Assembly (NCBI GenBank): GCA_020059465.1
Contig: JAGVBZ010000001.1
Location: forward strand, 1-64,000
Direction: 5' to 3'
DNA: 64,000 nucleotides
DNA from: Brevinematales bacterium
GTDB lineage: Bacteria > Spirochaetota > Brevinematia > Brevinematales > GWF1-51-8
Shown: positions 24,194 through 35,232 of the stretch, in pieces
Layout: each line of letters starts with the position of its first letter
How positions within the stretch are numbered: the stretch's first letter is position 1
Notes under the pieces: generated by a model
Seen by the model: only the letters and a program-made list of their open reading frames with translations
What the model was told of the DNA's origin: nothing
Database searches by the model: none
Made by a program: the position numbers and the translations under genes

Positions 24194-25987
24194 ATGGCAG
24201 GAAAGACTAATAACAAGAAGCTGATGAAATGGATCGATGAGATTGCCGCATTGTGCAAACCTGACGGGATACATATCTGCGACGGTTCGCAGGAAGAGTA
24301 TGACCGTTTAGCCCAGAAGATGGTAGACCACGGCACCGCTATCCGCCTGAATGAAAAACTTCGTCCGAACAGCTTCCTAGTTCGTTCGGATGTAGCGGAT
24401 GTCGCCCGGGTGGAAGGCCGAACGTTCATCTGCGCGGAAACGCCGGAAGAAGCGGGCCCTACCAATCATTGGAATGATCCCGCGGAAATGAAAAGCACTC
24501 TCCACCCTCTCTTTCAAGGTTCCATGAAGGGACGCACTATGTACATCATCCCGTTCAGCATGGGGCCAATCGGCTCCCCTATTTCTCACATAGGTATAGA
24601 AATAACCGACTCCGAATACGTTGTGAACAATATGCGCATCATGACCCGTATGGGGCAAAAGGTGCTCGATGTTTTGGGCGCTGACGGCGATTTCGTTCAA
24701 TGTCTGCATTCGGTCGGCAAACCCCTCGAAGAGGACGAACCTGATGTTCCATGGCCCTGCAACGCGGAGAATAAATACATCACCCATTTCCCTCAAACCA
24801 AGGAGATTTGGTCATACGGAAGCGGTTACGGCGGGAACGCCCTGCTGGGCAAAAAATGTTTCGCTCTGCGTATCGCATCGGTGATGGCACGCGAAGAAGG
24901 TTGGCTTGCTGAGCATATGCTGATTTTGGGGCTTACCTCTCCCGAGGGAGAAAAGAAATATATCGCCGCTGCGTTCCCGAGCGCGTGCGGAAAAACCAAC
25001 CTTGCGATGCTGGTCCCGACAATCCCCGGATGGAAAGTCGAATGCGTCGGCGACGATATCGCATGGATGAAGTTCGGGGATGACGGCAGGCTTTATGCGA
25101 TTAACCCCGAAGCCGGATTTTTCGGAGTGGCGCCGGGTACATCCATGAACTCCAACCCGAACGCCCTGCTCTCGCTGACAAAGAACAGTATTTTTACCAA
25201 CGTCGCGCTGACCCCGGATGGGGATGTTTGGTGGGAGGAAATGACCGACGCCAAACCCGCAAAGCTGACCGATTGGAACGGACTCGACTGGACTCCCGCG
25301 TCCGAGAAAAAAGCAGCGCATCCCAACGCACGTTTCACCGCGCCCGCGTCACAATGTCCGGTGATCGACCCGGCATGGGAAGACCCGAAGGGTGTGCCGA
25401 TCTCCGCCATCCTTTTCGGCGGACGCCGCTCATCTGTAGTGCCTCTCATCCATGAGGCGTTCGACTGGAATCACGGAGTGTTTCTCGGCTCGATCATGAC
25501 CAGCGAAACTACATCCGCCGCAGCCGGTCAGGTCGGCAAACTCCGCCGCGATCCGTTCGCGATGCTTCCGTTCTGCGGCTATCATATGGGGGACTATTTC
25601 AGTCACTGGATCGGCATCGGAAAAAAAAGTTCCCCCGATAAACTCCCGAAGATATTTTATGTCAACTGGTTCCGTAAGTCCCCCGAGGGTAAATGGCTCT
25701 GGCCGGGTTACGGCGAGAACAGCCGCGTACTGAAATGGGTTTTCGAACGTGTGAGCGGTACGGCTCAGGCGGAAAAGACCGCGATCGGAAATATCCCCGC
25801 TAAAGGATCGCTGACGCTCGACGGGATGGATATATCGCCCGGTTTTCTCGAACAGCTCCTGAGTGTAAATAACGAGGAATGGAAGAATGAACTTCCCGGT
25901 ATCGAGGAACATTACGAAAGATTCGGGGATAGACTTCCTAAAGAGCTCACGGAACAACTGGATGCATTGAAAAAACGGTTAGGTTAA
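24194..25987 (+). CDS. pckG: Phosphoenolpyruvate carboxykinase (GTP)
   Basis: 597 residues from the ATG after GGAGGGG; the longer frame from 24146 lacks support. Oxaloacetate plus GTP gives PEP plus CO2, the first committed step of gluconeogenesis. GTP-class marks: the P-loop [13 protein letters not shown] with the reactive Cys, [10 protein letters not shown] (metal site), the substrate loop [17 protein letters not shown], and [11 protein letters not shown]. The length also fits the GTP class rather than the ATP class of about 530. The gene is monocistronic with a repeat element downstream. Confidence 0.97.
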   Translation: MAGKTNNKKLMKWIDEIAALCKPDGIHICDGSQEEYDRLAQKMVDHGTAIRLNEKLRPNSFLVRSDVADVARVEGRTFICAETPEEAGPTNHWNDPAEMKSTLHPLFQGSMKGRTMYIIPFSMGPIGSPISHIGIEITDSEYVVNNMRIMTRMGQKVLDVLGADGDFVQCLHSVGKPLEEDEPDVPWPCNAENKYITHFPQTKEIWSYGSGYGGNALLGKKCFALRIASVMAREEGWLAEHMLILGLTSPEGEKKYIAAAFPSACGKTNLAMLVPTIPGWKVECVGDDIAWMKFGDDGRLYAINPEAGFFGVAPGTSMNSNPNALLSLTKNSIFTNVALTPDGDVWWEEMTDAKPAKLTDWNGLDWTPASEKKAAHPNARFTAPASQCPVIDPAWEDPKGVPISAILFGGRRSSVVPLIHEAFDWNHGVFLGSIMTSETTSAAAGQVGKLRRDPFAMLPFCGYHMGDYFSHWIGIGKKSSPDKLPKIFYVNWFRKSPEGKWLWPGYGENSRVLKWVFERVSGTAQAEKTAIGNIPAKGSLTLDGMDISPGFLEQLLSVNNEEWKNELPGIEEHYERFGDRLPKELTEQLDALKKRLG

Positions 25988-26028
25988 TAGAACGCCCCGC
26001 TTTCGAGGTCTTGATGACAAACTGCTAT

Positions 26029-26120
26029 TGTCATTGCGAGGCCTGAGCCGAAGCAATCTATTTTAATACCTTATAAGGAATAAAACAGACTGCTTCATCG
26101 CGTTGCGCCTCGCAGTGACA
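26029..26120. repeat. Dispersed palindromic element, family II
   Basis: Ends are TGTCATTGCGAGGC (26029-26042) and GCCTCGCAGTGACA (26107-26120), inverted repeats matching at 13 of 14 positions. Inner arms GAAGCAATCT and CAGACTGCTTC also pair. Bases 26036-26096 occur nearly identically in inverse orientation at 44569-44629. It lies between pckG and the methyltransferase, probably as a long hairpin element without coding capacity. Confidence 0.8.
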
Positions 26121-26171
26121 GAAAGTATCTAAATTTCCTTGTTCTTCAACACGTTCTCGAGCGGGCTTTTT

Positions 26172-28169
26172 TTATGACTCGATTGCAAATCGTTTCAGGC
26201 GCTCCTCGAAGGGTTCTATCTCAATATACCGGAACACCCCGCCCCCGTTCCAGTTCAGGTCGCGGCTCAGATGAGAATGACGCTTCTTTCCGCCTGAATA
26301 AAAACTTTTATCGCCGTACAGCACGTACTTCATCCGTCCGAGAATCCCCAGATGCCCGTCCGCACGAAACTCACGGTAATAATCCCCCATCTCGATACCG
26401 ATCCATTTCCGGCGAAGCTTATGAGCAACCGCGAGCGTAGTGCCCGATCCCGCGAACGGATCAAGTACGGTGTCGCCCGGAACAGTCGAACATTGAATGA
26501 TACGCCGTATAAGGTTTTCCGGTTTCTGGTTCTGGAACCCCACGTTTTCGCTCACTCGAAGCTCGGACTGCATAAATGAATAAATATCGTTCCAAAGATC
26601 GCCGATGGGGAATATTTTCTCGTCAATACATGCACTTTCGCGGACAAGCTGTCCTTTATCATCGTACTTTTCTATATAGAAATCGAAATCTTTTATACCG
26701 TTGGGATTTCCGTTCTTAGGGCGGGAGATTAGATCGAGCCACCCTATCCCAAGACAGGTCTCGTGACGGTTGGGTTTCCAGAGTTTATGGAATACCGGAT
26801 TATCGCGGAAACACCTGAATATCGTGTCGTGCTGACGGACGAAAACGTTCCCGAAACTCTTATACCCATAGAGTCCGCTTTCCTCGTCTTTTGTAGAATT
26901 TGTATTCCATACGATATCCTCGATATGCGGGAAAAGCCGCCGGACGATCATTTTACCGAAATGGTTGGTATTCCGGTCGAGATGCAGAAACAGATTCCCG
27001 TCCGGTGCGAGAAGCCCCGCCGCCGCACGGAGACGTTCCGATATGAATGTCAGCCACCCGCCGATACCGTATGCGTCGATAAAATCGAACTCCCCGCCCG
27101 TATTGAAGGGAGGGTCGATATATACCGACCGGATACGCCCGCCGTACCCTTTTTCCAGGTAACGCATCGCACGGTAATTCTCCCCGCGAATCAGGATGCC
27201 GTCCGGCTCGCGCATATCCCGGAAGAGATACGCCTCGATTTCCGGTTCCAGATTCGGGAAGTATTTCGTGTCGAGAGGGAGCGTCCCCGCCGCCGGGAAC
27301 CGCCCGTCCCAGAAGTACCCGAAAAGCGATTCCCATTCGCGTGCCTGTTCTATAAAACCGGGGGACGCCGACAGTTTATCGAGCAGAAGATTTCCAGCCT
27401 GATTGACGTTGAAATTCCCGACAGCCGCGACAGTATGGGAACTTATTATTTCAGGCGGGGATTCCCAGAGCTTCTCCAGTTCTGATTCGATGCGGGATAC
27501 CGCGCCAATGATCCATTCGGAAAACCCGCCCGTCTGCCCGTACCGTTCGGCCAGCACACGCCGAGCGCCGTTCAGGATAAGAAAGTCCGCCGACGGGCAA
27601 TCGGCCGCCTTCCCGTAAGCCTTCTCCCATTCGGCGGAAGAGACGGATACCCCGAGTGTACGCAGGTCACTGAGTATCCTGCCGGTCTCCGGGGGGTGTT
27701 CCGAACGTTTCATCATGACCGTGACGCTTCCGTCGCTGTTCGGAATAAAGTCTTCGGGGACAGCGTATGTCTTTTCATTGGCGGATTTTCCGCCGATCTG
27801 CGAGAAGTCGAAATTAAGAACCGCCTCGCCTTCATCGATTCTGACGCTTTTCCAGAGACGGTCGTTTTTGATATAGGAATTATTCATCGACTGCCATATA
27901 AGTACGGCCGCATCGTTTTTTATAGCGGGGGATTCGGCGGGGGGAACAAGCGACCCGGACGGGGACACTGTCTGTGAAAAAAAACGGATAAGCCGATTTA
28001 ATTCTTCCGGGGAGGGAGGGTTCAGCCTGTCGGGGATTTCCCGCAGCAGTCCGGAATAATACTCCTGCTTCATGCGGGAAAGTGCGGCGAAACCGCCATT
28101 GCCCTCGATAACAGGTCCGGCAAGCAAATCGGATAAGCGCGTCATCATAGAAAACGTCGTTTTATCCAT
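26172..28169 (-). CDS. Site-specific DNA methyltransferase (N6-adenine/N4-cytosine, beta-type order)
   Basis: 665 residues. The catalytic motif IV DPPFNTGG is near residue 352, and the AdoMet motif I DPFAGSGTTLAVAHKL lies near 570 on the C-terminal side. That order matches the beta group, which includes type III Mod subunits. The first 300 residues are a long, unrecognised extension (beta-rich around 110-165). No restriction endonuclease or helicase gene is adjacent, so it is an orphan or regulatory methylase. The target site is unknown. Confidence 0.9.
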   Translation of the reverse strand: MDKTTFSMMTRLSDLLAGPVIEGNGGFAALSRMKQEYYSGLLREIPDRLNPPSPEELNRLIRFFSQTVSPSGSLVPPAESPAIKNDAAVLIWQSMNNSYIKNDRLWKSVRIDEGEAVLNFDFSQIGGKSANEKTYAVPEDFIPNSDGSVTVMMKRSEHPPETGRILSDLRTLGVSVSSAEWEKAYGKAADCPSADFLILNGARRVLAERYGQTGGFSEWIIGAVSRIESELEKLWESPPEIISSHTVAAVGNFNVNQAGNLLLDKLSASPGFIEQAREWESLFGYFWDGRFPAAGTLPLDTKYFPNLEPEIEAYLFRDMREPDGILIRGENYRAMRYLEKGYGGRIRSVYIDPPFNTGGEFDFIDAYGIGGWLTFISERLRAAAGLLAPDGNLFLHLDRNTNHFGKMIVRRLFPHIEDIVWNTNSTKDEESGLYGYKSFGNVFVRQHDTIFRCFRDNPVFHKLWKPNRHETCLGIGWLDLISRPKNGNPNGIKDFDFYIEKYDDKGQLVRESACIDEKIFPIGDLWNDIYSFMQSELRVSENVGFQNQKPENLIRRIIQCSTVPGDTVLDPFAGSGTTLAVAHKLRRKWIGIEMGDYYREFRADGHLGILGRMKYVLYGDKSFYSGGKKRHSHLSRDLNWNGGGVFRYIEIEPFEERLKRFAIES

Positions 28170-28299
28170 TTTTCACCCCGCTTATTGTACCGGGAAAAAT
28201 TATTATTAGCAATATTGCGACAACCTGTCCGCATTGTGCGCTTGCGATTTTAGGGATTCTCGTGTATAATATCTTCCTATTAAATCGTAAGGATAGCTC

Positions 28300-28676
28300 A
28301 TGATAAAGCTCGATTATTCCAAGATGGACGGATTAGTTACAGCGGTGACTGTGGATGCCGGAACCGGCGATGTTCTGATGGTAGCGTTTATGAACGAGGA
28401 AGCGTTTGCAAAAACGGTGGAAACCGGAAAAGTGCATTATTTCTCCCGTTCGCGCGGCAAACTATGGCTGAAGGGCGAAAGTTCCGGAAACTTCCAGGAG
28501 GTAGTGGAAATACTGGTGGACTGCGACGCGGATGCGGTAGTGGTCAAGGTCAAGCAGACCGGCCCGGCATGCCACGAAGGTTATAAAAGCTGTTTTTTCC
28601 GGAAAATCGAGGACGGCGGACTGAAAATCGTCCTGCCCCGTCTGGAAGACCCTGAAAAAATGTACGGAAAGAAGAA

Positions 28677-28680
<4 letters not shown>
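28300..28680 (+). CDS. hisI: Phosphoribosyl-AMP cyclohydrolase
   Basis: 126 residues; the hisI domain without a fused hisE. It opens the adenine ring of PR-AMP, the third step of histidine synthesis. Marks: [33 protein letters not shown], the metal-binding [11 protein letters not shown] and [14 protein letters not shown]. The stop overlaps the hisG start by four bases, so it is an operon. Other his genes are not in the window. Confidence 0.96.
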
Positions 28681-29549
<869 letters not shown>

Positions 29550-29595
29550 TGATTCTATGCCTCATTGTTTCGGCTGATATTTCTATATAAATTCA

Positions 29596-30732
29596 TTACT
29601 TTTTTACCTTCTTCGCAGGAAACGTTTCCTTGAGTACAGTTCCCGTCAGGACATTATATGCGGCTTCCGGTTCCTCTAACAACACCCAATGGGCTGAATT
29701 GGTGAAACTGATAAACCTTTTCAATGGAGCGTTCAGCTGCTGATAGAATTCCTTCGCCAATTGGTGGGGTGTCTGGAAATCGTGCGTACCCTGCAGAATA
29801 TAAACCGGAATTTTCAGGCTCTTCACCTGTGTTCTCAGGTTGATGGAAATTATCGATTCCCACAGATGTTCTATCGAAAACTCCGCGCCTAAGACGTACC
29901 GGAGTTTATCCTCCAATGTATATGCCCCGCAAAATAGCAGAACCTTCGACAGTATCGGGAAAGCGGACTTGCCATACATCGCGCCGCCGAGTTCCATCAC
30001 CCACTTCCTCTCGATCTCCATAGCCGCAACCCCGCCGCCGTAAATCCCGTTTGTCGGCATTCCGATCGCACTCAGCTCTTCGACAGCTGACTTATTTCCG
30101 GAAGAAACGGCGTTCGACAATGCCCACTTATATCCGATCAGTTCGCTTTTTTTTATATCGGTCGGCAGCCCGGCCGCGATAAACGCATAGTAATCCTCGG
30201 GATGGCGCTGAGCGGCAAGCATTCCGAGGATTGCGCCCCAGGAATGGCCTAAAAGATATATCTTCGGCGTGAGAAAGCGCTTCTTTAAAAATGCGGTCAT
30301 CTCATAGGTGTCGGTAAGAAACTGCTCGATTGTCATACTTTCCGGGGTAACGGCCTTTGTGAACGATTTTCCCGCGCCGCGCTGTTCCCATAAGACGACA
30401 ACGAACTCACGAGTCAGGTTATAATTATATTCCAGGAAAAACGCGGTTTCGGGACTTCCCGGCCCCCCGTGAAGGACTAACAAGACCGGTTTCGTGATAT
30501 CCTGCCCGAGAATAGCCGCCCATTGCCGGACACCGCCGATACTGATATACTCCATCGACGAAATCCCGATGTTCCGGGAAATGGGGGTATCGGGTTTAAG
30601 AGCGGGTAAAGCCGGAGGTATAAGCGCGAACACGGAGAATATTACAAATATAATACCCATCATGACGGTCAGCACGATTCCCGAATAATACAATGTTTTC
30701 TTTTTCATATTCAAATAGTGTAGCATTTTCAT
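29596..30732 (-). CDS. Membrane-anchored alpha/beta hydrolase (S33-like)
   Basis: 378 residues with one N-terminal membrane helix (about 14-38), so anchored with an exported catalytic domain. HGGPGSPE (oxyanion loop), VLWEQRGAGKSF, the nucleophile elbow GHSWG, Asp in QGTHDFQTP and His in NSAHWVLLEEP form the expected triad. HGGPG and QRGAGKS are typical of prolyl aminopeptidase-like S33 enzymes, but substrates cannot be deduced. No good ribosome site precedes the first ATG, and a start at the third ATG (MKKKTLYYSG) is possible. Confidence 0.85.
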   Translation of the reverse strand: MKMLHYLNMKKKTLYYSGIVLTVMMGIIFVIFSVFALIPPALPALKPDTPISRNIGISSMEYISIGGVRQWAAILGQDITKPVLLVLHGGPGSPETAFFLEYNYNLTREFVVVLWEQRGAGKSFTKAVTPESMTIEQFLTDTYEMTAFLKKRFLTPKIYLLGHSWGAILGMLAAQRHPEDYYAFIAAGLPTDIKKSELIGYKWALSNAVSSGNKSAVEELSAIGMPTNGIYGGGVAAMEIERKWVMELGGAMYGKSAFPILSKVLLFCGAYTLEDKLRYVLGAEFSIEHLWESIISINLRTQVKSLKIPVYILQGTHDFQTPHQLAKEFYQQLNAPLKRFISFTNSAHWVLLEEPEAAYNVLTGTVLKETFPAKKVKK

Positions 30733-30797
30733 GTTTTTTTGTCTATGCTTTGCAGAATAATTAATTTACATTTTTCGTATGAATAATAAATTATTTC

Positions 30798-30826
30798 TTG
30801 ACAAGGTTCATTTATTCGCATAAAAT
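30798..30826 (+). promoter_or_regulatory. Sigma-70 promoter of the HD-GYP-like gene
   Basis: TTGACA at 30798-30803, 17-base spacer, TAAAAT at 30821-30826. The transcript would begin near 30833, which argues against the ATG at 30838 and for the one at 30856. Confidence 0.75.
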
Positions 30827-30855
30827 AGGTTATTGATATGAGTAAGAGGGAAATT

Positions 30856-32037
30856 ATGCCGGACGAAAAAAAAATCGACGTAGAAATACCTGTTAAAATT
30901 CTATCACCGGGGATGGTTTTTCCGTATAACGTATGCGATGCTGAAGAACATCCTATCATTCCGCGTCATACCTCCCTGTCCCGCGAAAAAATCCATGAAA
31001 TAAAAGCGAAAGATATAGAAACATTGTATTATCAGCGCGATTTCAATTCTATTTCAAATCCCGGCCCGTTATCTCCGGTCAGCAAAGACTCGCTTCAAAC
31101 TGCGGTAACCTTTCTGGAAGAACTCAGAACTAATATTACCGGCAATAAAACTATGGCACTGGCAGGGCACCTGAACGAGATCGTCACTTATTTTGTCCGG
31201 GACATTCTCGACTTTAAGGGAAACATCGGCCTTTTCGACGCCGAAACGTTCGATCAGTATCCGATCACCCATGCGATAAACGTTACAATATTATCGATCC
31301 TGACATCGCACATGATGAAGCAGGAGGAATTCAGGGTAAGAAAGATCGGGATGGGAAGTCTTGTGTACGACATCGGAATGTACATGATTCCTAAAGAAAT
31401 CCTGCATAAAACAGAGGCGCTTTCCGATGACGATTGGAAGGCGATCAAACAGCACCCTATTCTCTCCTATAATTACCTGAAGAACGATAAGAGTATCGAC
31501 GCCTATGTGCTCAATGCCGTATTATTTCATCACGAGTTATATTCCGGCGGCGGATATCCGTTGGGGGTATCCTATGAAAAAAGCAATGAACTTGCGCAGA
31601 TGATTATGCTATGCGATATGTTCGACGCCGCATTGGCGCCTAAACCGTACAGGAAACCCCGTCAGCTTTCAGATACCTACAGCTATATTCTGAAGTATTC
31701 CGGTATTCGTTTTAATCCCCGCGAGGACAGGGCGTTTCTGTATTATATGTCCAAACGTATCGGAGAGATATGCGTTTTTCCGGTCGACAGCTATGTAATT
31801 CTCGACACCGGCGAAATCGGGATAGTAACCAATCTCCCCCACGACCCCTATACGCTCAGGCCTATGATCAGAATTTTCATCAATACGCGAAAGCAGGAAA
31901 AAGTGCTGAAATACGAGATTCCCCTCGATCTTGAGCAGGATTATGACAGGAAAATTGTCGAACGGATTGTGGACCCGCAGTTCATTACGAATCTCGATAA
32001 GATCAGGGAACGCTATAAAAATGCGGGAATACCATAA
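30856..32037 (+). CDS. HD-GYP-like protein with altered metal site
   Basis: 393 residues from the ATG that follows AAGAGGG; the ATG at 30838 would be almost leaderless. The N-terminal part (about 1-120) resembles the DUF3391-type leader. The HD-GYP region has THAINVTILS, then LVYDIGMYMIPKEIL where the family has HDIGK, then KQHPILSYNYLK, HHELYSGGGYPLG and LCDMFDAALAPKPYRKP. The HD histidine is Tyr and the GYP motif is kept. So c-di-GMP hydrolysis is doubtful, and a binding or signalling role is possible. It is the only gene of its transcript. Confidence 0.86.
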   Translation: MPDEKKIDVEIPVKILSPGMVFPYNVCDAEEHPIIPRHTSLSREKIHEIKAKDIETLYYQRDFNSISNPGPLSPVSKDSLQTAVTFLEELRTNITGNKTMALAGHLNEIVTYFVRDILDFKGNIGLFDAETFDQYPITHAINVTILSILTSHMMKQEEFRVRKIGMGSLVYDIGMYMIPKEILHKTEALSDDDWKAIKQHPILSYNYLKNDKSIDAYVLNAVLFHHELYSGGGYPLGVSYEKSNELAQMIMLCDMFDAALAPKPYRKPRQLSDTYSYILKYSGIRFNPREDRAFLYYMSKRIGEICVFPVDSYVILDTGEIGIVTNLPHDPYTLRPMIRIFINTRKQEKVLKYEIPLDLEQDYDRKIVERIVDPQFITNLDKIRERYKNAGIP

Positions 32038-32046
32038 GGCTGAGTC

Positions 32047-32547
32047 TCAGAACTCGACCTCTTCCCGTTTGTAAATAAACGGCGAGATGAAAAAGAACAG
32101 CGCCGCGAACGCGGATGTGTAAATCGCCTCTCCAAGCATCTTGAGGATAAATCCCCAGTCAAGCAATCCCGTCTTCGAGAAGATCAGGTAGAATATCGCA
32201 TACAGAATATATTTAATAATGGTGGCGATTACCATGTAGAGTATAAATGAGACCACTTCGGATACCTGAATGTATTTCTTATAGACACCGACGAACCACG
32301 CCAGAAAAGCGTACACGAACGCCGATAGCCCGAAAATTCCTCCGGACATCGTATCGATAAGAATCCCCATCGAAAAGCCGAAGATTTCGCCCTTCATTTC
32401 ACCGAAGTGAATGCTGTGAAGGATAATCATTATCAGCATCATGTCCGGAAATACGGTCAGAATCTGAAATAATTGTGTGGCTTGTATAGATAATATGATT
32501 GCAATAATCACACCGTATATGATATCTTTTACCAGATTACTGTTCAT
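32047..32547 (-). CDS. mreD: Rod shape-determining protein MreD
   Basis: 166 residues with about five membrane helices and no soluble domain, the usual form of MreD. It overlaps mreC by 11 bases and lies in mreB-mreC-mreD order. It couples the MreB filaments and MreC to the elongation machinery. Neither mrdA (PBP2) nor rodA follows, which is unusual but not rare. Confidence 0.88.
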   Translation of the reverse strand: MNSNLVKDIIYGVIIAIILSIQATQLFQILTVFPDMMLIMIILHSIHFGEMKGEIFGFSMGILIDTMSGGIFGLSAFVYAFLAWFVGVYKKYIQVSEVVSFILYMVIATIIKYILYAIFYLIFSKTGLLDWGFILKMLGEAIYTSAFAALFFFISPFIYKREEVEF

Positions 32548-33415
32548 AAGTATTCTCGATAATTTTATTGGCCTGAGCGCTCGGCCGCCAGTCGATGATA
32601 AATACGTCCTTCAGTGTGGAGTAATTGAATTTCGGGACAAGGTAGATGCGCTGAAAAAATTCCTCCATGACGCTTTTACTCACCCCGGACACATGCCCTA
32701 CCATCAGGCCGTACGGGAAAATGTCGCTCTCTCCCGACGTCACGACCCGTTCACCGATATCGGGGTCGGCCTCAGATGGAATATAATCGATACTGCAATT
32801 CTGATTCCACGAACCCTGCCCGCTGAGTATTCCCACATATCCGCTCGCCTCAAGAGCGACGCCCAAATAAAAACTTTTCGCGGTAATCAGTTTTACTTTC
32901 GAGGCATTCAGGCTCACCTCTGAAATCTTTCCGATCAGGAACAGATTTCCGTTATCATCGAACGATACCACGGGCATGTTATTCCTCAGATCGTCCATCG
33001 CGCCCTTATTGATGATATAATAATCCCCCATCAGCGTGGGGTCGCGGAATATGATACGCGCATAGGTGGTCTCGTATTGAAGATCCTCCTTAATGCCCAG
33101 CACCTTCTTCAGGTGTGTGTTCTCCTCGACAAGCTGCGAATATAGCAGGACTTTTTCCTGATAGTTGATCAGACGTTCCTGCGAGGACTGGAGTTCTTTT
33201 TCCAGTTCATCGATACGGGTTATCCCGTTGACAAGATTGTTAAAGAATCCGCCGATCCCGGTAAAGCCCCGTTCGATCGGAACAACGATTGCGGAAAACA
33301 CCTGCCGGAGGTTGATACTGATATTGATATTCAGCACCATCAGGACTGTCGAAACCCCTAAGAGGATGAGTAATGTAAGAAAGGAACGGTTTTTAAAAAT
33401 ATATATATTGTCCAT
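32537..33415 (-). CDS. mreC: Cell shape-determining protein MreC
   Basis: 292 residues. One N-terminal membrane helix (about 11-32), then a coiled coil near 60-105 (IDELEKELQSSQERLINYQE) and the two-barrel periplasmic domain (RIIFRDPTLMGDYYIINKGA, VKLITAKSFYLGVALEASG, ERVVTSGESDIFPYGLMVG). It is a scaffold of the lateral wall-synthesis complex. It is preceded by mreB with a six-base gap. Confidence 0.93.
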   Translation of the reverse strand: MDNIYIFKNRSFLTLLILLGVSTVLMVLNINISINLRQVFSAIVVPIERGFTGIGGFFNNLVNGITRIDELEKELQSSQERLINYQEKVLLYSQLVEENTHLKKVLGIKEDLQYETTYARIIFRDPTLMGDYYIINKGAMDDLRNNMPVVSFDDNGNLFLIGKISEVSLNASKVKLITAKSFYLGVALEASGYVGILSGQGSWNQNCSIDYIPSEADPDIGERVVTSGESDIFPYGLMVGHVSGVSKSVMEEFFQRIYLVPKFNYSTLKDVFIIDWRPSAQANKIIENTYEQ

Positions 33416-33421
33416 ACTTCC

Positions 33422-34450
33422 TTAACCGACGTACTGGTGCTCGTACTTCTTGATCTGCTCGAGAAAAGTACCGGAACCGAGTACCACGCATGTTAACGGG
33501 TTTTCCGCGAGGAATACGGGAACGCCCGTGTTTTTCGCGATAAACTTAGGCAGCCCGCGAAGGAGCGAGCCTCCGCCGGTCATCACTATACCCCGGTCGA
33601 TAATATCCGACGCGAGTTCCGGCGGGGTCTGGTCCAATGTGGTACGTACGGCGTCGAGGACCTTGTTCACCATATCCTGCAGCGCCTCGCGCACTTCCAC
33701 ACTGTCAATCTTCAATGTGCGCGGCAGGCCGCTGATAGCGTCGCGTCCCTTGATTTCGATCGTTTCCACAGTTTTCAGGGGATACGCGCTTCCGATCTTT
33801 ATTTTAAGTTCTTCGGCGGTTTTTTCGCCGACAATCAGGTTATGATACTTCTTGAGATGGCTCATGATGGCTTCATCGAATTTATCGCCTCCGGTACGGA
33901 TGGAGGTTGAAATAACCATACCGCCGAGGGAAAGCACAGAAACTTCGGTGGTACCGCCGCCGATATCGACAACCATATGCCCGGCGGGCTCCTCGATCGG
34001 TATGCCCGCTCCCAGCGCCGCGGCACGTGATTCCTCGATCAGGAAAATCTTCGTCGCGCCGGCCTGGCTCGCGGCTTCGCGGACAGCACGCCGCTCGACC
34101 TCGGTAACCCCGGAAGGCACGCCTATCACTACACGCGGGTGGACTAATTTACGGCGGGGCTGGCATTTACTGATAAAGTACTTCATCATCTTACCGACCA
34201 TTTCAAAGTCGGCAATAACCCCTTCTTTCATCGGGCGTTTGGCTACTATATCGCCCGGCGTCTTACCGAGCATATTCTTCGCCTCGCGTCCCACCGCGAT
34301 CACTTTTCCCGTGCTGGTCTGTATTGCCACCACCGAGGGTTCGGATAGAACAATTCCGCGCCCTTTCACAAATATCAGCGTGTTTGCTGTCCCAAGATCG
34401 ATAGCAATATCGTTCACGAACAATTCTTTGATTGAATTAATAAAACTCAT
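33422..34450 (-). CDS. mreB: Rod shape-determining protein MreB
   Basis: 342 residues, actin-like ATPase. Phosphate-1 [32 protein letters not shown], phosphate-2 [16 protein letters not shown] and the adenosine motif [15 protein letters not shown] are all present. It polymerises beneath the inner membrane and guides wall synthesis. The start follows GGGAGG. First gene of mreBCD. Confidence 0.97.
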   Translation of the reverse strand: MSFINSIKELFVNDIAIDLGTANTLIFVKGRGIVLSEPSVVAIQTSTGKVIAVGREAKNMLGKTPGDIVAKRPMKEGVIADFEMVGKMMKYFISKCQPRRKLVHPRVVIGVPSGVTEVERRAVREAASQAGATKIFLIEESRAAALGAGIPIEEPAGHMVVDIGGGTTEVSVLSLGGMVISTSIRTGGDKFDEAIMSHLKKYHNLIVGEKTAEELKIKIGSAYPLKTVETIEIKGRDAISGLPRTLKIDSVEVREALQDMVNKVLDAVRTTLDQTPPELASDIIDRGIVMTGGGSLLRGLPKFIAKNTGVPVFLAENPLTCVVLGSGTFLEQIKKYEHQYVG

Positions 34451-34698
34451 TCACGCCTCCCTCGGCTGACCTGTAAATTTTTTGGTGTTATATTGTAATG
34501 AAACATGGAAAATTACTCAAGATTTCACCATATCAGTTATTTGCTTCTTCTATTCTCTAATTTCTTGCATTTTCAATAAATTACATTATATTATAGCCGC
34601 TTCCGAAAGTTCTTTAAAAGGCGGATGCCGGGCGGTTGATGCGGTTAATAATGTTTGGGGTGAAAACGCCCGCGGATCTATAAAACAAGGAGGCCCGA

Positions 34699-35229
34699 AT
34701 GCAGGTGAAATTACCCGATGAAAATACGATACGCCGGCTTACGCCGGATATCGGTGAAATGCTTCTCTTTAAACATATGTCGATCGGCGAGAAGCAGGAG
34801 TTTGTCGGGATGGGTGAAATCGTTTCGTATGACAAGGGAGATGCCGTCATTTCCGAGGGTCATGTCGAGCCGTACTTGTATATCATTCTCGAGGGAGACG
34901 CTCAGGTGATGAAAAAGCGGGAGGACAAGACTGTCTACATTTCCACCCTCGGCAAGGGCGACCTGTTCGGGGAGGCGTCTATTTTCGTCAAGGTGCCGCG
35001 TACGGCGGATATTGTCGGGGGCGATAGCCTGAATGTTCTTCGGATCGACAGGAAGAATCTCCTGAGCTTTCTCTTCGCGCATAACGATTCCGGGATAAAA
35101 TTCCTGATGATCATGATTTACGGGCTTCTGGAAAAACTGCATCAGGCGAACACCGATCTCTCTTTCGACCGGAAATCGTTTATTTCGCAGGACAGCATCG
35201 ACCAGCTTCTGGAAGACATGAATGCATAA
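34699..35229 (+). CDS. Cyclic-nucleotide-binding domain protein
   Basis: 176 residues with an AAGGAGG site. A single CNB domain occupies about 25-140: GDAVISEGHVEPYLYIILEG and the phosphate cassette region GKGDLFGEASIFVKVPRTADI. The cassette's GE pair and following R are kept, so ligand binding is possible. There is no helix-turn-helix. The last 30 residues are helical and end LLEDMNA. It would be a cytoplasmic adaptor or sensor with an unknown output. It stands alone, divergent from mreB. Confidence 0.88.
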   Translation: MQVKLPDENTIRRLTPDIGEMLLFKHMSIGEKQEFVGMGEIVSYDKGDAVISEGHVEPYLYIILEGDAQVMKKREDKTVYISTLGKGDLFGEASIFVKVPRTADIVGGDSLNVLRIDRKNLLSFLFAHNDSGIKFLMIMIYGLLEKLHQANTDLSFDRKSFISQDSIDQLLEDMNA

Positions 35230-35232
35230 GCC

